64,000 nucleotides of DNA from Oscillospiraceae bacterium (GCA_031265355.1 JAISCT010000003.1:27517-91516); one strand, 5' to 3'. Positions 52,257-62,016 are shown, counted from the first letter of the stretch. The notes: generated by a model from the letters alone, not told the origin. Made by a program: numbers and translations.

Positions 52257-53763
52257 GCTGTTCCCCTCCCGCCATATATTTGACAATCATATCCTCCGAT
52301 ATCGCTTCGCCGACAAGCTCTCCCACCAGTTTTTTGTCCCGCAAAACGACCATTCGTCCACAGCAGCGAACCATCTCGTCAACTTCCGACGAGATGAAGA
52401 CAAGAGACATGCCCTCTTCGGCCAATTTGATAACCAATTTTTGGATTTCCGCTTTGGTGCCGATGTCGATGCCGCGCGTCGGTTCGTCCAGCATCAGCAG
52501 ATCCGGGTTGGTGGCAAGCCAGCGCGCCAGGATCACTTTCTGCTGGTTGCCCCCGGACAGATTGTGGATGGCCTGCTCCCGGGAGGGTGTTTTGATGGAC
52601 AGTTGTTCGATGTATGTGTCCGCCAATTTTTCGGACTGCCGGCGCGACATCGCCTTCATCGCGCCCTGCTTGGCCTGCAGGGCCAGCATGATGTTTTCCC
52701 GCACCGAGAGGTCCCCCACAATGCCTTCGCTTTTTCTGTTTTCCGGGCAAAACCCAATTCCGGCCCGCATCGCGGCGATCGGCTCCTTCACGGCCGCCTT
52801 CCGGCCGCCGATCTCGACACCGCCCTCCACAAGGGGATCCACGCCGAAGATCAGCCGTGCGATTTCGCTTCGCCCGGATCCGAGCAACCCAGAAAAACCC
52901 AGCACTTCGCCTTTGTGAATGTCTATGTTTACATCGGAAATCCGTGTGGACGCAGCTTTTTCCAGACGCAAAAACAGATTTTTCTTCTCGCAGTCGGCCG
53001 CCGCCGGCGACAGCCGGCTCTCCAGATCCTCATATTCTTTGCCAATCATCCTAGCCACGAGCTGCATCTTCGGAAGATCCGCCGTGGGGCTGGAGCCCAT
53101 GTACTCGCCCCCGCGCAGCACGGTGATGGTATCGGACACCTCATAGACCTGGTCCAGAAAATGCGTGACAAAGATGATCCCCATGCCCCGTTCCTTCAGC
53201 ATCCGCATGATCTCAAACAGCTTTTGCACCTCGACGGCCGTCAGACTGGACGTAGGTTCGTCCAGGATCAGCACCTTCGCGGAGATGTCGACCGCACGGG
53301 CAATGGCCACCATCTGCTGCACCGCCACGGAATAGCGATCCAACGTCTGCGTGACGTCGATATGCAGGTCGAAGCGGCCCAGCAGCTCGGCCGCCTTCTG
53401 ATTGATCGTCTTCCAGTCGATCCGCCCTGCGGATCCGGGTTCGCGCCCGATGTAGATGTTCTCCGCCACGCTCAGGTTCGGGCAGAGGTTCACTTCCTGA
53501 TACACCGTGCTAATCCCTATATTCTGCGCCGCCTGGGGAGATTGGGGCGATACGGCGCGCCCCTCCAGAAAAATATTCCCCTCGTCTCGTTCAAACACAC
53601 CCGTCAGCACTTTGATCAAGGTGGATTTTCCCGCTCCATTTTCGCCCAGCAGCGCGTGGATCTCACCGCGCCGCAGTGCAAACTGTACGTCGCGCAACGC
53701 GACGACGCCGGGGAATATTTTGGTAATATGTTCCATTTTTAGTAGCTTTTCCTGTGTGTCCAT
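52228..53763 (-). CDS. ytfR: Sugar ABC transporter ATP-binding protein, YtfR-like (double ATPase)
   Basis: This encodes 511 aa with two ATPase domains in tandem, as in sugar importers of the CUT2 class. The first has Walker A GENGAGKST and Walker B ILILDEPTSSLT. The signature normally LSGGQ is degenerate (DRYSVAVQQM). The second has the atypical Walker A GLLGSGRSE, a good LSGGNQQK signature and LLMLDEPTRGID. This asymmetry is normal for RbsA/YtfR. The last codons overlap the YtfT start. It is separated from the binding-protein gene by 218 bases that contain a perfect hairpin. Confidence 0.92.
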   Translation of the reverse strand: MDTQEKLLKMEHITKIFPGVVALRDVQFALRRGEIHALLGENGAGKSTLIKVLTGVFERDEGNIFLEGRAVSPQSPQAAQNIGISTVYQEVNLCPNLSVAENIYIGREPGSAGRIDWKTINQKAAELLGRFDLHIDVTQTLDRYSVAVQQMVAIARAVDISAKVLILDEPTSSLTAVEVQKLFEIMRMLKERGMGIIFVTHFLDQVYEVSDTITVLRGGEYMGSSPTADLPKMQLVARMIGKEYEDLESRLSPAAADCEKKNLFLRLEKAASTRISDVNIDIHKGEVLGFSGLLGSGRSEIARLIFGVDPLVEGGVEIGGRKAAVKEPIAAMRAGIGFCPENRKSEGIVGDLSVRENIMLALQAKQGAMKAMSRRQSEKLADTYIEQLSIKTPSREQAIHNLSGGNQQKVILARWLATNPDLLMLDEPTRGIDIGTKAEIQKLVIKLAEEGMSLVFISSEVDEMVRCCGRMVVLRDKKLVGELVGEAISEDMIVKYMAGGEQLEPKTETAR

Positions 53764-53892
53764 GGCAAGACCTCTTCATCTTCATCGGGCGTCTCTCACG
53801 GCGCTTGTGTCCGGCGCGGCGCCGGTTCTCTTTTCGGCAGCGGTGAGAAAGACGCTCTGATTGGTTCTCCGCCGGACACGGCGGGGTTCCCG

Positions 53893-53934
53893 ATGTCCGC
53901 CCCACGAAACGATGATGTTCCGTGGGGCGGACAT
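53893..53934. repeat. Perfect 14-bp inverted repeat between binding protein and ATPase genes
   Basis: ATGTCCGCCCCACG (53893-53906) and CGTGGGGCGGACAT (53921-53934) with a 14-base loop. In the direction of transcription it has no T-run, so it is more likely to stabilise the 3' end of the binding-protein mRNA and lower downstream expression than to terminate fully. A second GTGTCCGGCG / CGCCGGACAC pair flanks 53816-53869. Confidence 0.65.
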
Positions 53935-53981
53935 ACTTTTATTTGTACTCACGCTTTGTTCCTACACCCTGTGTCGTTTGA

Positions 53982-54962
53982 TCAATACTTTCTGTTTGGC
54001 AGGTCGGCCGCCGCCGTGTCGGCGCGGAAGATCCCTTCCTCGGATTTGATCCATTTTTCCACCGTGCCGCCGTCCTTCAGCGTCTGGCACGCGTCAAAGA
54101 ACTGCGGTCCCAACAGCGGGTTGCACTCGATGGTGACATTGGCCTCGCCGGCCGCCATCGCCTCAAAGGCGCCCTTCACACCGTCGACGGAGACCACTAC
54201 GACGTCCGAACCCGGTTTGAACCCGGCTTCTTTGATCGCCTCTATGGCGCCCAGTGCCATGTCATCGTTGTGGCCGTAGATCCCTTTGATCTCGCTGCCG
54301 TATGTTTTCAAGAAGGACTCCATCACTTCTTTGCCCTTGGCGCGTGTGAAGTCGCCCGTCTGCGACGCGACAATCTCGATGCCCGGGTGATTGGCCGCTA
54401 TCTCGTCCTCGAAGCCCTTTTTGCGGTCGTTGGCGGCGGAGGCACCCACGGTACCTTCCAGCTGCACAATCTTGCCGGTACCATTTAGCAGCGCACTCAT
54501 CTCGATGGCGGCGTTCTTCCCTTCTTCAATGAAGTCGGAGCCGATGAATGTCGCGTACAGGCTCTCATCCACACTCGCCATGCGGTCCACCAGCACAATT
54601 GGGATACCGGCGTCCTTGGCCTCGGTGAAGACGGCGTCCCATCCGGTCTCAACAACCGGGGCCACTCCTATGACGTCCACACCCATTTCGATGAAGGATT
54701 TGATGGCTTTGATCTGATTTTCCTGTTTTTGCTGCGCGTCCGCGAACTTGAGTTCGATGGTGTCCAGGTTCTGCCCGGCGTAAAACTGTATCGACGCGGT
54801 CTCCGCGTCACGCCAGCCGGACTCCTGACCAATTTGCGCAAAACCCACCACCAGTTTTTCATTGCCGGAGCTCTTCCCATCGCTGGGCGTCGACGGTCCG
54901 CAGGCCACCGCCAACAGCATCAGACAAACCGCCACAACACAAATCAACGCTCTTTTTTTCAT
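53982..54962 (-). CDS. ytfQ: Sugar-binding lipoprotein of the ABC importer, YtfQ-like
   Basis: This encodes 326 aa from ATG 54962 (MKKRALICVVAVCLM); an in-frame ATG at 54971 is nearer to AAGGAGAGG and may be used. The lipobox is LAVACG, with Cys at about 21. The mature part is a Peripla_BP_4 protein: VVGFAQIGQESGWRDAE, VDVIGVAPVVETGWDAVF, ATFIGSDFIEEGKNAA, GTVGASAANDRKKGFEDE and YGHNDDMALGAIEAIKEAG. The -QESGWRxAET- start is typical of the galactofuranose binder YtfQ. It is the first gene of the transport operon, behind the promoter at 55032-55061. Ligand by family: galactofuranose or a related furanose, which is inference. Confidence 0.88.
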   Translation of the reverse strand: MKKRALICVVAVCLMLLAVACGPSTPSDGKSSGNEKLVVGFAQIGQESGWRDAETASIQFYAGQNLDTIELKFADAQQKQENQIKAIKSFIEMGVDVIGVAPVVETGWDAVFTEAKDAGIPIVLVDRMASVDESLYATFIGSDFIEEGKNAAIEMSALLNGTGKIVQLEGTVGASAANDRKKGFEDEIAANHPGIEIVASQTGDFTRAKGKEVMESFLKTYGSEIKGIYGHNDDMALGAIEAIKEAGFKPGSDVVVVSVDGVKGAFEAMAAGEANVTIECNPLLGPQFFDACQTLKDGGTVEKWIKSEEGIFRADTAAADLPNRKY

Positions 54963-55031
54963 CTTGAACATTCCTCTCCTTACATAAAATGATTTTGAGA
55001 CCGCGAAAAAGCAGAATCTGCTCTTATCTCT

Positions 55032-55061
55032 ATTATATCTCCGACATATTTGCCTTGTCTT
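55032..55061 (-). promoter_or_regulatory. Promoter of the sugar importer operon
   Basis: Minus strand: -35 AAGACA (55061-55056), 18-base spacer, -10 TATAAT (55037-55032). The weak -35 suits an activator-dependent promoter. The -35 sequence is the same as that of the giant GH2 gene (62016-62011). Confidence 0.6.
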
Positions 55062-55216
55062 TATAATAATTTGACCCATATCAGTCTTTATTTTAACATA
55101 ATGCGTCAGCGCGGCGGTGCCGTCGTCACGGCGCGGACACCGTTCCCCGTCGCGACGCCGCCGGTATAAAACCGACTGCGGTACCGCTTTTTGTCCGTCT
55201 TCCGAGTATGTACGAC

Positions 55217-55262
55217 AAAAAATAACCCCAAGAGCGTCATAGGCGCTCCTGGGGTTATTTTT
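55217..55262. terminator. Bidirectional terminator after the giant GH2 gene
   Basis: The stem AAAAAATAACCCCAAGAGCG (55217-55236) pairs with CGCTCCTGGGGTTATTTTT (55244-55262, one bulge) around a loop TCATAGG. A- and T-runs flank both sides. It lies between the GH2 stop and the importer promoter. Confidence 0.8.
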
Positions 55263-55336
55263 ATTTTGAACCGACTGCCATTATGCATTCATGGAACGAA
55301 AACGGCATTTTCATCTTCGGCATGGGCGCTGCCGCG

Positions 55337-58300
55337 TCAAAGAATTTCTTCCTCCGGAAGGCGCAGCGGCGCGTACTGGCCGCCCCAGACGAACGCCTTC
55401 GCGACGACGGCGGTTGCGGGAACGTCGCTCACCGAAATGTCAAGCCGTTTGAACGTCCCGCTCACAGCCGTCGCTTCCGTTACACGCTCGGCACTCACCA
55501 GTCTGCCGTTCGCGTCATAGAAAGCGATCAGTATGCAGGCGTCGTCATCGTCGCCGGCAGCTGTATCAATGACGACTTTGGCCGACAGCGGCCCGCCTAG
55601 CTCCTTGGTGAGTATCAGATCCTTGACGGCGCCGAGCATGATATCCGCGTCTGAGACGTCCTTGACCAAATCGACCAGAATGATGGATGTTTCAAAGATA
55701 CCGCTCGGGTCGAGTGCACGCACCACGTACTTTCCGCTGGGCGCTTTCTCGCCAAAGGCGTAGCTGCCGTCGGCCGAGATATCCGCCGTGCCCAGCGGCC
55801 TCGAGAAGTCCGTGTCTGCAAAGTCGTAGCGCGTAACCATCAGGCCGGACATGTCGGCGGTACTTGGTAAGTCGGGCTGTATACGGCCGGCAATCAAGAA
55901 TTCGGCGACCGGTTCCGTCGCACCGCTCGGTATGACGCGCAGATTGCGCACCTTCATATCGGAGTTGAACACGCGCGCTGCTATCTGCCCGTAATGGAAG
56001 TCCCGGTTCGCCGGCGCGGTATAGCTGTAGCACAGCTTGCCGTCCACCGTCGCCCGAATCGTGGTCGCGGCGGAGCCGGTGCTTGCAACCGTTATTTCCA
56101 TCGGGTGCCACTCATTCGGATCGAACGTGATCTGTCCGGCTGTGGTGTTTGTCAGCGCCGTCCAGCCCCAGTGAATGGATCCGGTTTCCACGCCCGTGTG
56201 TTCGTTCGCCGACGGGGTTGCGCTCGTGTTGTAGTTGACACCTGTGACATAGCCGCGCAGATCGTCCTGGCCGGCGCCGAAATCCGTCGACAGGTATGTA
56301 AACCCGCCGTTGGATTTACCTGCCTTGATAAGCAGCTTGATGTCCGCCTTGATCGTGTAGTTCTCCCACGTGGCGTACCCGTCGGTGAGTTTATACCCGT
56401 TGCTGTTCTGTATGAGCGTAAGTTCGTTGTCGGCGACCGACGCCGTGCCGTTTCCATACTCTCTCCAGCCAGAGAGTGTCCCGTCGTTGAACTCCTCTTG
56501 CCAGACGAATTTATCCTTGATGTTCAAATCGTCGAAATCCGCCGTGCCGGACAGGCTGACGACACCGGCCATGCCCGTGGGATAGACGTTGTCGATGACC
56601 GTTATGAGCGGTCTGACCGTATCTGGCGTTCCCGTCGATCCGTCGGTGTTGGCGTACACGCGGAAAGTGTTGTTGACGACGCGTACAATCAGCGGATAGG
56701 CGGCCTCGTTGTCGGCGGCGAATGTGAAATCCTCCTCCGCCAACACGGTCGTAACGCCCTTGTTCACCCTCAGCAGCTGAATCTTACCCGTGGTGTCGTC
56801 GGCTCGATTCAGGGCCGCCACATAGCCGTTCGGCGCGCCGGCGTTCAGGTGGCCGCGCACGACGAGGCCCGCGGCCGCTGTGCTCGACGTCGGACGTACC
56901 GACGCGGTAAACTCGTAATCGCTCCAGCCATAGTCGCCGACCAGCGCCGCGCCGGCGCCGGACGCGGCCAGACGGTTGCCGCTTATGCTCCACACGTTGT
57001 TTGTCGTCGATGCATGGCTTGTGAAGTTTGCGATGGCGGCGTCGCTGCCGGAAGTCGTCGCCGAGAACTGGTTCGAATAACGCGGCGCGCTGGAAACGAC
57101 CAGGTTGTCAATGTTTCCGGCCGCGTTATAGGTCCTGAAGCCGACCGAGCCGGACAAATACGTGGCGTCGTAGACCGTCGCCCGCAACGTGTCGTCTATG
57201 TAGAACTGCATACGCGGCCCGGTCATCACCACAGCCAAGCGGCGCTTGGTATTGGTCAGAGGGAACGCGGTGGCAGTGCCCAGAGACGTTCTTTGCAGCG
57301 CGCTCCAGCCCTGATCCATTCGGCCGATCGTCAGGTAAGAAGTATTGCCGTCTCTCTCTATTCCGAAATAATAGCCGTTGACATTGTCTGTGCCGGCTCT
57401 GTAATTGGAGCTGCGCACCAGCAGACCGCAGTTGCCTCCGGTCGTCGTCATGGTCACGTCAAGCTCGGCCACGCCATCCGAGAACTCCGAGTTGGGGACG
57501 ACAAACTTGCCGCCAGTGCTCGCCGTAAACGTGGCGTTGTTCGCGGTTCCCGCGAACGTCCATGTGCTGGATGTGCCGCCCGCATAGGTCGAGTAGCCTG
57601 CCTGGTTCGCGCCGTTGTTGAAGCTGTTCACAATCTGCACGTCGGCCTGGGCTTCAGGCATGCCGGCGCCGGTCAGCTCGTACGTCTCGGGGGAGACGAC
57701 AAACGCAAGACCCTGGCCGCTGATGTGTCCGCTTACAGCCGGCGTCTCATCATAAACGGCGACAGCCGGAGAGGGATTATTGCCGACCCACAGCGTGATT
57801 TTGGTGTCGAACAGACGCACGCGCACCGCGACGTCACGGCCGGTCACATCCGCCGCGCCGAGCGTCGCGGCGCCTCGCTTGAGGACAATCTGGCCGCCCT
57901 CATAGGCAATCGTGTACACGCCGCCGCGCACGGTGAACGACTGCCCTGGCGACACGGCCGTCTCGACGGCATAGTTTATGCCGTCCGTCGCGTAGTCGCC
58001 GACAGCGTACGTGTCCGCCGGGTTGATCATGAGAGTCGGCATGGCGGCCCAGCGCCCGTTGGTCTCGCCGTAAACGCGCAGACCATTCCTGTTTTCGGTG
58101 TCGTTCTTGACGCCGTATGTGACGGAAAGCGTCTTATTGGCCGCGAGTTCGGCCTTCAGCGTATTGATCAGAGCGTCGGACAAGCTGAGATTCACCAGAT
58201 AGCCGAAGTTGCCGGCGCTGGCGCCGCCCATGAACGCGCCCAGGGCTTGGGCGCCGCGTGTGTCGCGCGGGTTGTCGGGGATGAACAGGGTTTCGACCTC

Positions 58301-61300
58301 ATGGCCGTTTATATATACGGTCAGGTCGGAGGGCGCCTCATAACCCTTCACAGTCTGCGAGCCTTCAGAATGGGTTGTGGGGAGATATCTGTCCTGTACC
58401 GCGGTGGCGGGTTTGAGCGACGAGATTTCCGCAAACAGGCGGATATGCGCCAGGTCGGCCGGATCAAAGTCCGCCGGCACGGCAAAGTTGTACACCGCCT
58501 GCCCGCTGCCGCTTGTGTTTGTGAACGTGTCGGACGCCGATGCCGGCTGGCGCAGGACATAGGACGTTTCATCCAGTATTTCGGTCGAAACGCTGGAGCC
58601 GGCCGGTCTGACGAGGACATTTTGGAAATTCTTGGCAATCTTATTGCCGGCGCCGTCTTCGATCCAGACGGTGAGCGTACCCACGCAGCGCACAAACGGC
58701 AGCTGGAAGGAAACGGCCTGCTTTCTCTGTACGTAAGGCGTGTAGTCGATGGGCGAAGAGCCGGACAAACCGGTCGTTATGTTATTGCCGAACGCGTCCG
58801 TCGCGTCGAAACGCCACTTGAGCGTCGCGCCCGGATAGTCGTGGCCGCTCCAGTTCATGGCGACGACATTGCGCGAATAGGCCGCGCCCGGAACCGCGGT
58901 GGTATTGGGGTTGCCGTCGATACCCACGTAGTTGGGCTGGTTCAGATCGGCTATGCTCATATCGCCGCCCCAGGCGACTTCCTCATACCCCATGATCTTG
59001 TCGTAGCGTTCCCATGTGAGAATGCCGTTGCGCTCATTCTCAATGTCGTGCGGCTCGGTATACACATAACCCTGGTGCTTTACCTGCTGGCGCAGGATAT
59101 CCGTATAATACTTAAAGCACCACGATATGTCGTAGTCCCAGTCTCCGTAGCCGACGCTGCCGTACTCGCTGTTCAGTACGGGCTGGCCCGTCTGCGTAAA
59201 GCCGCTGCGGTAATTGTTCGTCGAACCGGGATATGTGTTGTTCTCGCGGCCGGTGACGACGTTGTTGACGCTGCTGTAGCCTTTGGAATAGTCGTGCCAC
59301 GTGTTGATGTCGGTGGGATTCAGATGATCGTTGTTACAAGGGCTCATGTCCTCTACAATCTTACCCGGGCTCACTTCTTTCACGTGGAAGTAGAGGGCCG
59401 CAAGCCAGTTGTTTTCGTTTTGCGCGTTGATACTGGTGTTGGCCGCCAAGGTTCTGGTGGAGGTTGTGTTGTAGTTGTACGTATGCGCCTCGGTGAGCTT
59501 GGCGGGGTGGGTGTTCGCAGCCGCCGCGCCCGACCCCCTCGTGATGCCCCATGTCTCGTTAAAGAGCATGATCGCGATGACAGAAGGCCGGTTGTAGTCG
59601 CGGCGCAGCGCGCCGTCCAAGCAGTCGAGATAGATGTCGCGCCCGGGGGCGTATGTGTCGCCGGTCGCATATTGACCGACCATCATGGCGTTGGCGTGTG
59701 GGATGTCCTGCCATACAAAAAATCCCAGCTTATCCGCCCATGTATACTCAATCGGATCCTCGATCTTCAGATGTTTGCGGATCATGTTAAAGCCGCGGTT
59801 CTTCATGGCTTCAATGTCGTACCGCAGGGCTTCCTCCGACGCGGCCGTATAAAGGCCTTCGATCCAGAAGCCCTGGTCGAGCAGTCCTGACAGGTATACG
59901 GGCCTGCCGTTGATGTTGACGTATGAATAATCCCGATTGTTTGCATCCTGACCCTGAACCCTGATGTCCACCTCGCGCTGACCGAAATAGAGGTTCACGG
60001 TGTCCACGGCCTGGCCGCCGATTTTCAGCGTGGCCGTTCCGTAATACAGATTTGGTTCGACGTCGTCCCAAAGCTTCTGGTTGGGAATCGGTATTGTCAA
60101 AGCCCCGATATACTCGGCGACTTCACCCGCCGGGACGCCGGGAATCGTAACGGAACCGGAGATGGGCGCGCCGGTGATATCGTCTGTGCCCGTCGCCGCG
60201 TTATACTTTTTGGGCGTGAACGCAAAGTCCACGGTGACGTCTTGTGCGGCCGCGCTGCGCCTATTGTTGATCTCCACGTCGAGAACCACGCTGCCGTCCG
60301 CCGCGCCGCTGTTCACTTTCGGGTTGGCGTGAACGTAACCCAGAGAAGTCTGTCCGCGCGACTCAAGAATCACCGACTGCCAGATGCCGCCGGTCTGGTT
60401 GTACCCGCACGGCGCTTCGCGGCCCTGCTTGCCCACAAGGGCGACATAACCGTGCTGGCCGTATATCGCCTTGTCCTCCACCCAGACGGTCAATACGTTC
60501 TCTTCGCCCGGGTCTTTGAGATACTCGGTGAGATTGAACTCAATGGGCGTATAACCGCCGCGGTGGCCTTTGATGTACTCGCCAAAATAATACTGCGGCG
60601 TGTCGAGCTGCACCTCGTGGCCGTTGATGAATACGCGGGCCCAGTTGTCGACCGCGCCGAAATAGACGTACACCTGTTTGCCATTGGCCGTCCAGCTTTC
60701 GTCGACGACAAACGTTTTCTGATACCACGCCTCGCCGCGGTATCCGGTGTTGGTGACGCCGCTCAGCTCGGTCGTCCAGCCAAACGGAACGTTGATCTTC
60801 TGGGTGAAGTCGTGGCTGTTCTGCCAGCCCTCCCGCAGGCCGTCTCCGGCCGGGTCATAGTTAAAATCCCACCAGCCGTTGAGGTTCAACCACTGTTCGC
60901 GCTTCCAGTCCGGACGCGGATGCTCCGGGCGTTCGGTCAGCTGTCCGCCGGCCACCGAGACGAAGAATTCCTCCGGCGAAGGCACTTCAAAGCCGCCGCC
61001 CGCTACCAGGATCTTATACATGCCCGCCTTGAGTCCCGGAGGCACCGCGACGGTGACAGAGGCGGCCGTGTTGCCAACAACCGTCAGCGGGGATACATTT
61101 TTGCCGCTTGACGTCACCAGACGGGCGGCGACGCCATCCAGGCTGGCGCCGTTTAAGACAATGGAACCGCCGGTGTCGCCCACATCAAGATCCAGCTGGG
61201 CGCCGCTGATGTCCATCTCGCTCAGTCTCGGGCCCGTGTACGTTTCCGGAAGATAGAACGCCGACGCCGGCACCAACCTCTCGCCCATGCCTTGGTCGTT

Positions 61301-61888
61301 CCTCCAGACAAGGCGTACGTTGCTGCCGCCGGTGTACTCGAAATAGTCCAGCCGGAAATAGTAGGCCTTGCCGGCGGTCAGCGAGACGCTGCTGCTCCAT
61401 GACGTTGGAGTTGACGACTGATCCCACCACGAATTGCCGTTCCAGTAGTTGATGATGGCGCTGTCTGTGTCGACCCCACCATCGGATGTGTTTCCGTCGC
61501 CGCCTATCCACAGGCGTGAGCCGTTGTCGGAATAACAGCGGAACTCATAGACGCCGGTTTCGGGCGGAACGATCCAGCCGGTCCAGCGCATACCCGCGCT
61601 GTCATTGACGCCGCACCGAGCCTGAAGAACGTCCTCCATCGTGCCGAAGCTGATTTCGTTGTCCACATAATATCCGTAGGACGTCGAGGTGAAGGAGACG
61701 TTAGCGCCGCTGCCGGTGGTGCGGAACGCCTGCGCCAGCAGGCCGTGATGGACAAATTCCGACGCCGGTTTGTCCGCGACCGGCGCCGCCAACGCTTGGA
61801 ACGAAACCGCCCCAACAACCATGATCACGGCGATCATGACGGAAACTGCGCGGCGCGCGCTGAAAACACGCTTGAAACTCCTTGTCAT
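55337..61888 (-). CDS. Giant secreted PA14 / glycoside hydrolase family 2 enzyme
   Basis: This encodes about 2183 aa; ATG 61888 follows GGGAGG. After a signal peptide (to about 33, SFQALAAP) comes a PA14 domain (about 45-215, RWTGWIVPPETGVYEFRCYSDNGSRLWIGG). An IPT/TIG-like domain (about 220-320) follows, then a GH2 sugar-binding domain (about 330-530, NLNGWWDF, RGEAWYQKTF), an Ig-like domain and a TIM barrel (about 650-950). Glu778 in LFNETWG is the acid/base and Glu908 in LNSEYGS the nucleophile, so both are intact. The rest holds further carbohydrate-binding and several LamG/DUF1080-like domains (about 1400-1960), and the shared C-terminal module (LIAFYDANGRLVSAE, KAFVWGG). It is monocistronic from the promoter at 61988. 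It likely cleaves beta-galactosides or related linkages on a polymer. Confidence 0.88.
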   Translation of the reverse strand: MTRSFKRVFSARRAVSVMIAVIMVVGAVSFQALAAPVADKPASEFVHHGLLAQAFRTTGSGANVSFTSTSYGYYVDNEISFGTMEDVLQARCGVNDSAGMRWTGWIVPPETGVYEFRCYSDNGSRLWIGGDGNTSDGGVDTDSAIINYWNGNSWWDQSSTPTSWSSSVSLTAGKAYYFRLDYFEYTGGSNVRLVWRNDQGMGERLVPASAFYLPETYTGPRLSEMDISGAQLDLDVGDTGGSIVLNGASLDGVAARLVTSSGKNVSPLTVVGNTAASVTVAVPPGLKAGMYKILVAGGGFEVPSPEEFFVSVAGGQLTERPEHPRPDWKREQWLNLNGWWDFNYDPAGDGLREGWQNSHDFTQKINVPFGWTTELSGVTNTGYRGEAWYQKTFVVDESWTANGKQVYVYFGAVDNWARVFINGHEVQLDTPQYYFGEYIKGHRGGYTPIEFNLTEYLKDPGEENVLTVWVEDKAIYGQHGYVALVGKQGREAPCGYNQTGGIWQSVILESRGQTSLGYVHANPKVNSGAADGSVVLDVEINNRRSAAAQDVTVDFAFTPKKYNAATGTDDITGAPISGSVTIPGVPAGEVAEYIGALTIPIPNQKLWDDVEPNLYYGTATLKIGGQAVDTVNLYFGQREVDIRVQGQDANNRDYSYVNINGRPVYLSGLLDQGFWIEGLYTAASEEALRYDIEAMKNRGFNMIRKHLKIEDPIEYTWADKLGFFVWQDIPHANAMMVGQYATGDTYAPGRDIYLDCLDGALRRDYNRPSVIAIMLFNETWGITRGSGAAAANTHPAKLTEAHTYNYNTTSTRTLAANTSINAQNENNWLAALYFHVKEVSPGKIVEDMSPCNNDHLNPTDINTWHDYSKGYSSVNNVVTGRENNTYPGSTNNYRSGFTQTGQPVLNSEYGSVGYGDWDYDISWCFKYYTDILRQQVKHQGYVYTEPHDIENERNGILTWERYDKIMGYEEVAWGGDMSIADLNQPNYVGIDGNPNTTAVPGAAYSRNVVAMNWSGHDYPGATLKWRFDATDAFGNNITTGLSGSSPIDYTPYVQRKQAVSFQLPFVRCVGTLTVWIEDGAGNKIAKNFQNVLVRPAGSSVSTEILDETSYVLRQPASASDTFTNTSGSGQAVYNFAVPADFDPADLAHIRLFAEISSLKPATAVQDRYLPTTHSEGSQTVKGYEAPSDLTVYINGHEVETLFIPDNPRDTRGAQALGAFMGGASAGNFGYLVNLSLSDALINTLKAELAANKTLSVTYGVKNDTENRNGLRVYGETNGRWAAMPTLMINPADTYAVGDYATDGINYAVETAVSPGQSFTVRGGVYTIAYEGGQIVLKRGAATLGAADVTGRDVAVRVRLFDTKITLWVGNNPSPAVAVYDETPAVSGHISGQGLAFVVSPETYELTGAGMPEAQADVQIVNSFNNGANQAGYSTYAGGTSSTWTFAGTANNATFTASTGGKFVVPNSEFSDGVAELDVTMTTTGGNCGLLVRSSNYRAGTDNVNGYYFGIERDGNTSYLTIGRMDQGWSALQRTSLGTATAFPLTNTKRRLAVVMTGPRMQFYIDDTLRATVYDATYLSGSVGFRTYNAAGNIDNLVVSSAPRYSNQFSATTSGSDAAIANFTSHASTTNNVWSISGNRLAASGAGAALVGDYGWSDYEFTASVRPTSSTAAAGLVVRGHLNAGAPNGYVAALNRADDTTGKIQLLRVNKGVTTVLAEEDFTFAADNEAAYPLIVRVVNNTFRVYANTDGSTGTPDTVRPLITVIDNVYPTGMAGVVSLSGTADFDDLNIKDKFVWQEEFNDGTLSGWREYGNGTASVADNELTLIQNSNGYKLTDGYATWENYTIKADIKLLIKAGKSNGGFTYLSTDFGAGQDDLRGYVTGVNYNTSATPSANEHTGVETGSIHWGWTALTNTTAGQITFDPNEWHPMEITVASTGSAATTIRATVDGKLCYSYTAPANRDFHYGQIAARVFNSDMKVRNLRVIPSGATEPVAEFLIAGRIQPDLPSTADMSGLMVTRYDFADTDFSRPLGTADISADGSYAFGEKAPSGKYVVRALDPSGIFETSIILVDLVKDVSDADIMLGAVKDLILTKELGGPLSAKVVIDTAAGDDDDACILIAFYDANGRLVSAERVTEATAVSGTFKRLDISVSDVPATAVVAKAFVWGGQYAPLRLPEEEIL

Positions 61889-61987
61889 TTGATACCAACC
61901 TCCCAAATCATTGATTCTCCGAACTGATCCCCCTGTCTAAAACCTGTGGCTGTGGCAAATAGCGATCCTGAACATATTCCACTCTAT

Positions 61988-62016
61988 AGTATAACGGTTT
62001 CAGAAATTCATGTCTT
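61988..62016 (-). promoter_or_regulatory. Promoter of the giant GH2 gene
   Basis: Minus strand: -35 AAGACA (62016-62011), 17-base spacer, -10 TATACT (61993-61988). About 95 bases separate it from ATG 61888. An ATATCAAGATAT near-palindrome lies just upstream (about 62040-62056). Confidence 0.55.

Noticed and set aside
55994..59890. Very long open frame on the plus strand (about 1300 codons)
   Set aside because: It lies entirely antisense to the GH2 gene and is Arg/Val/His-rich. Such frames arise opposite GC-rich coding sequence. No ribosome site, no domain.
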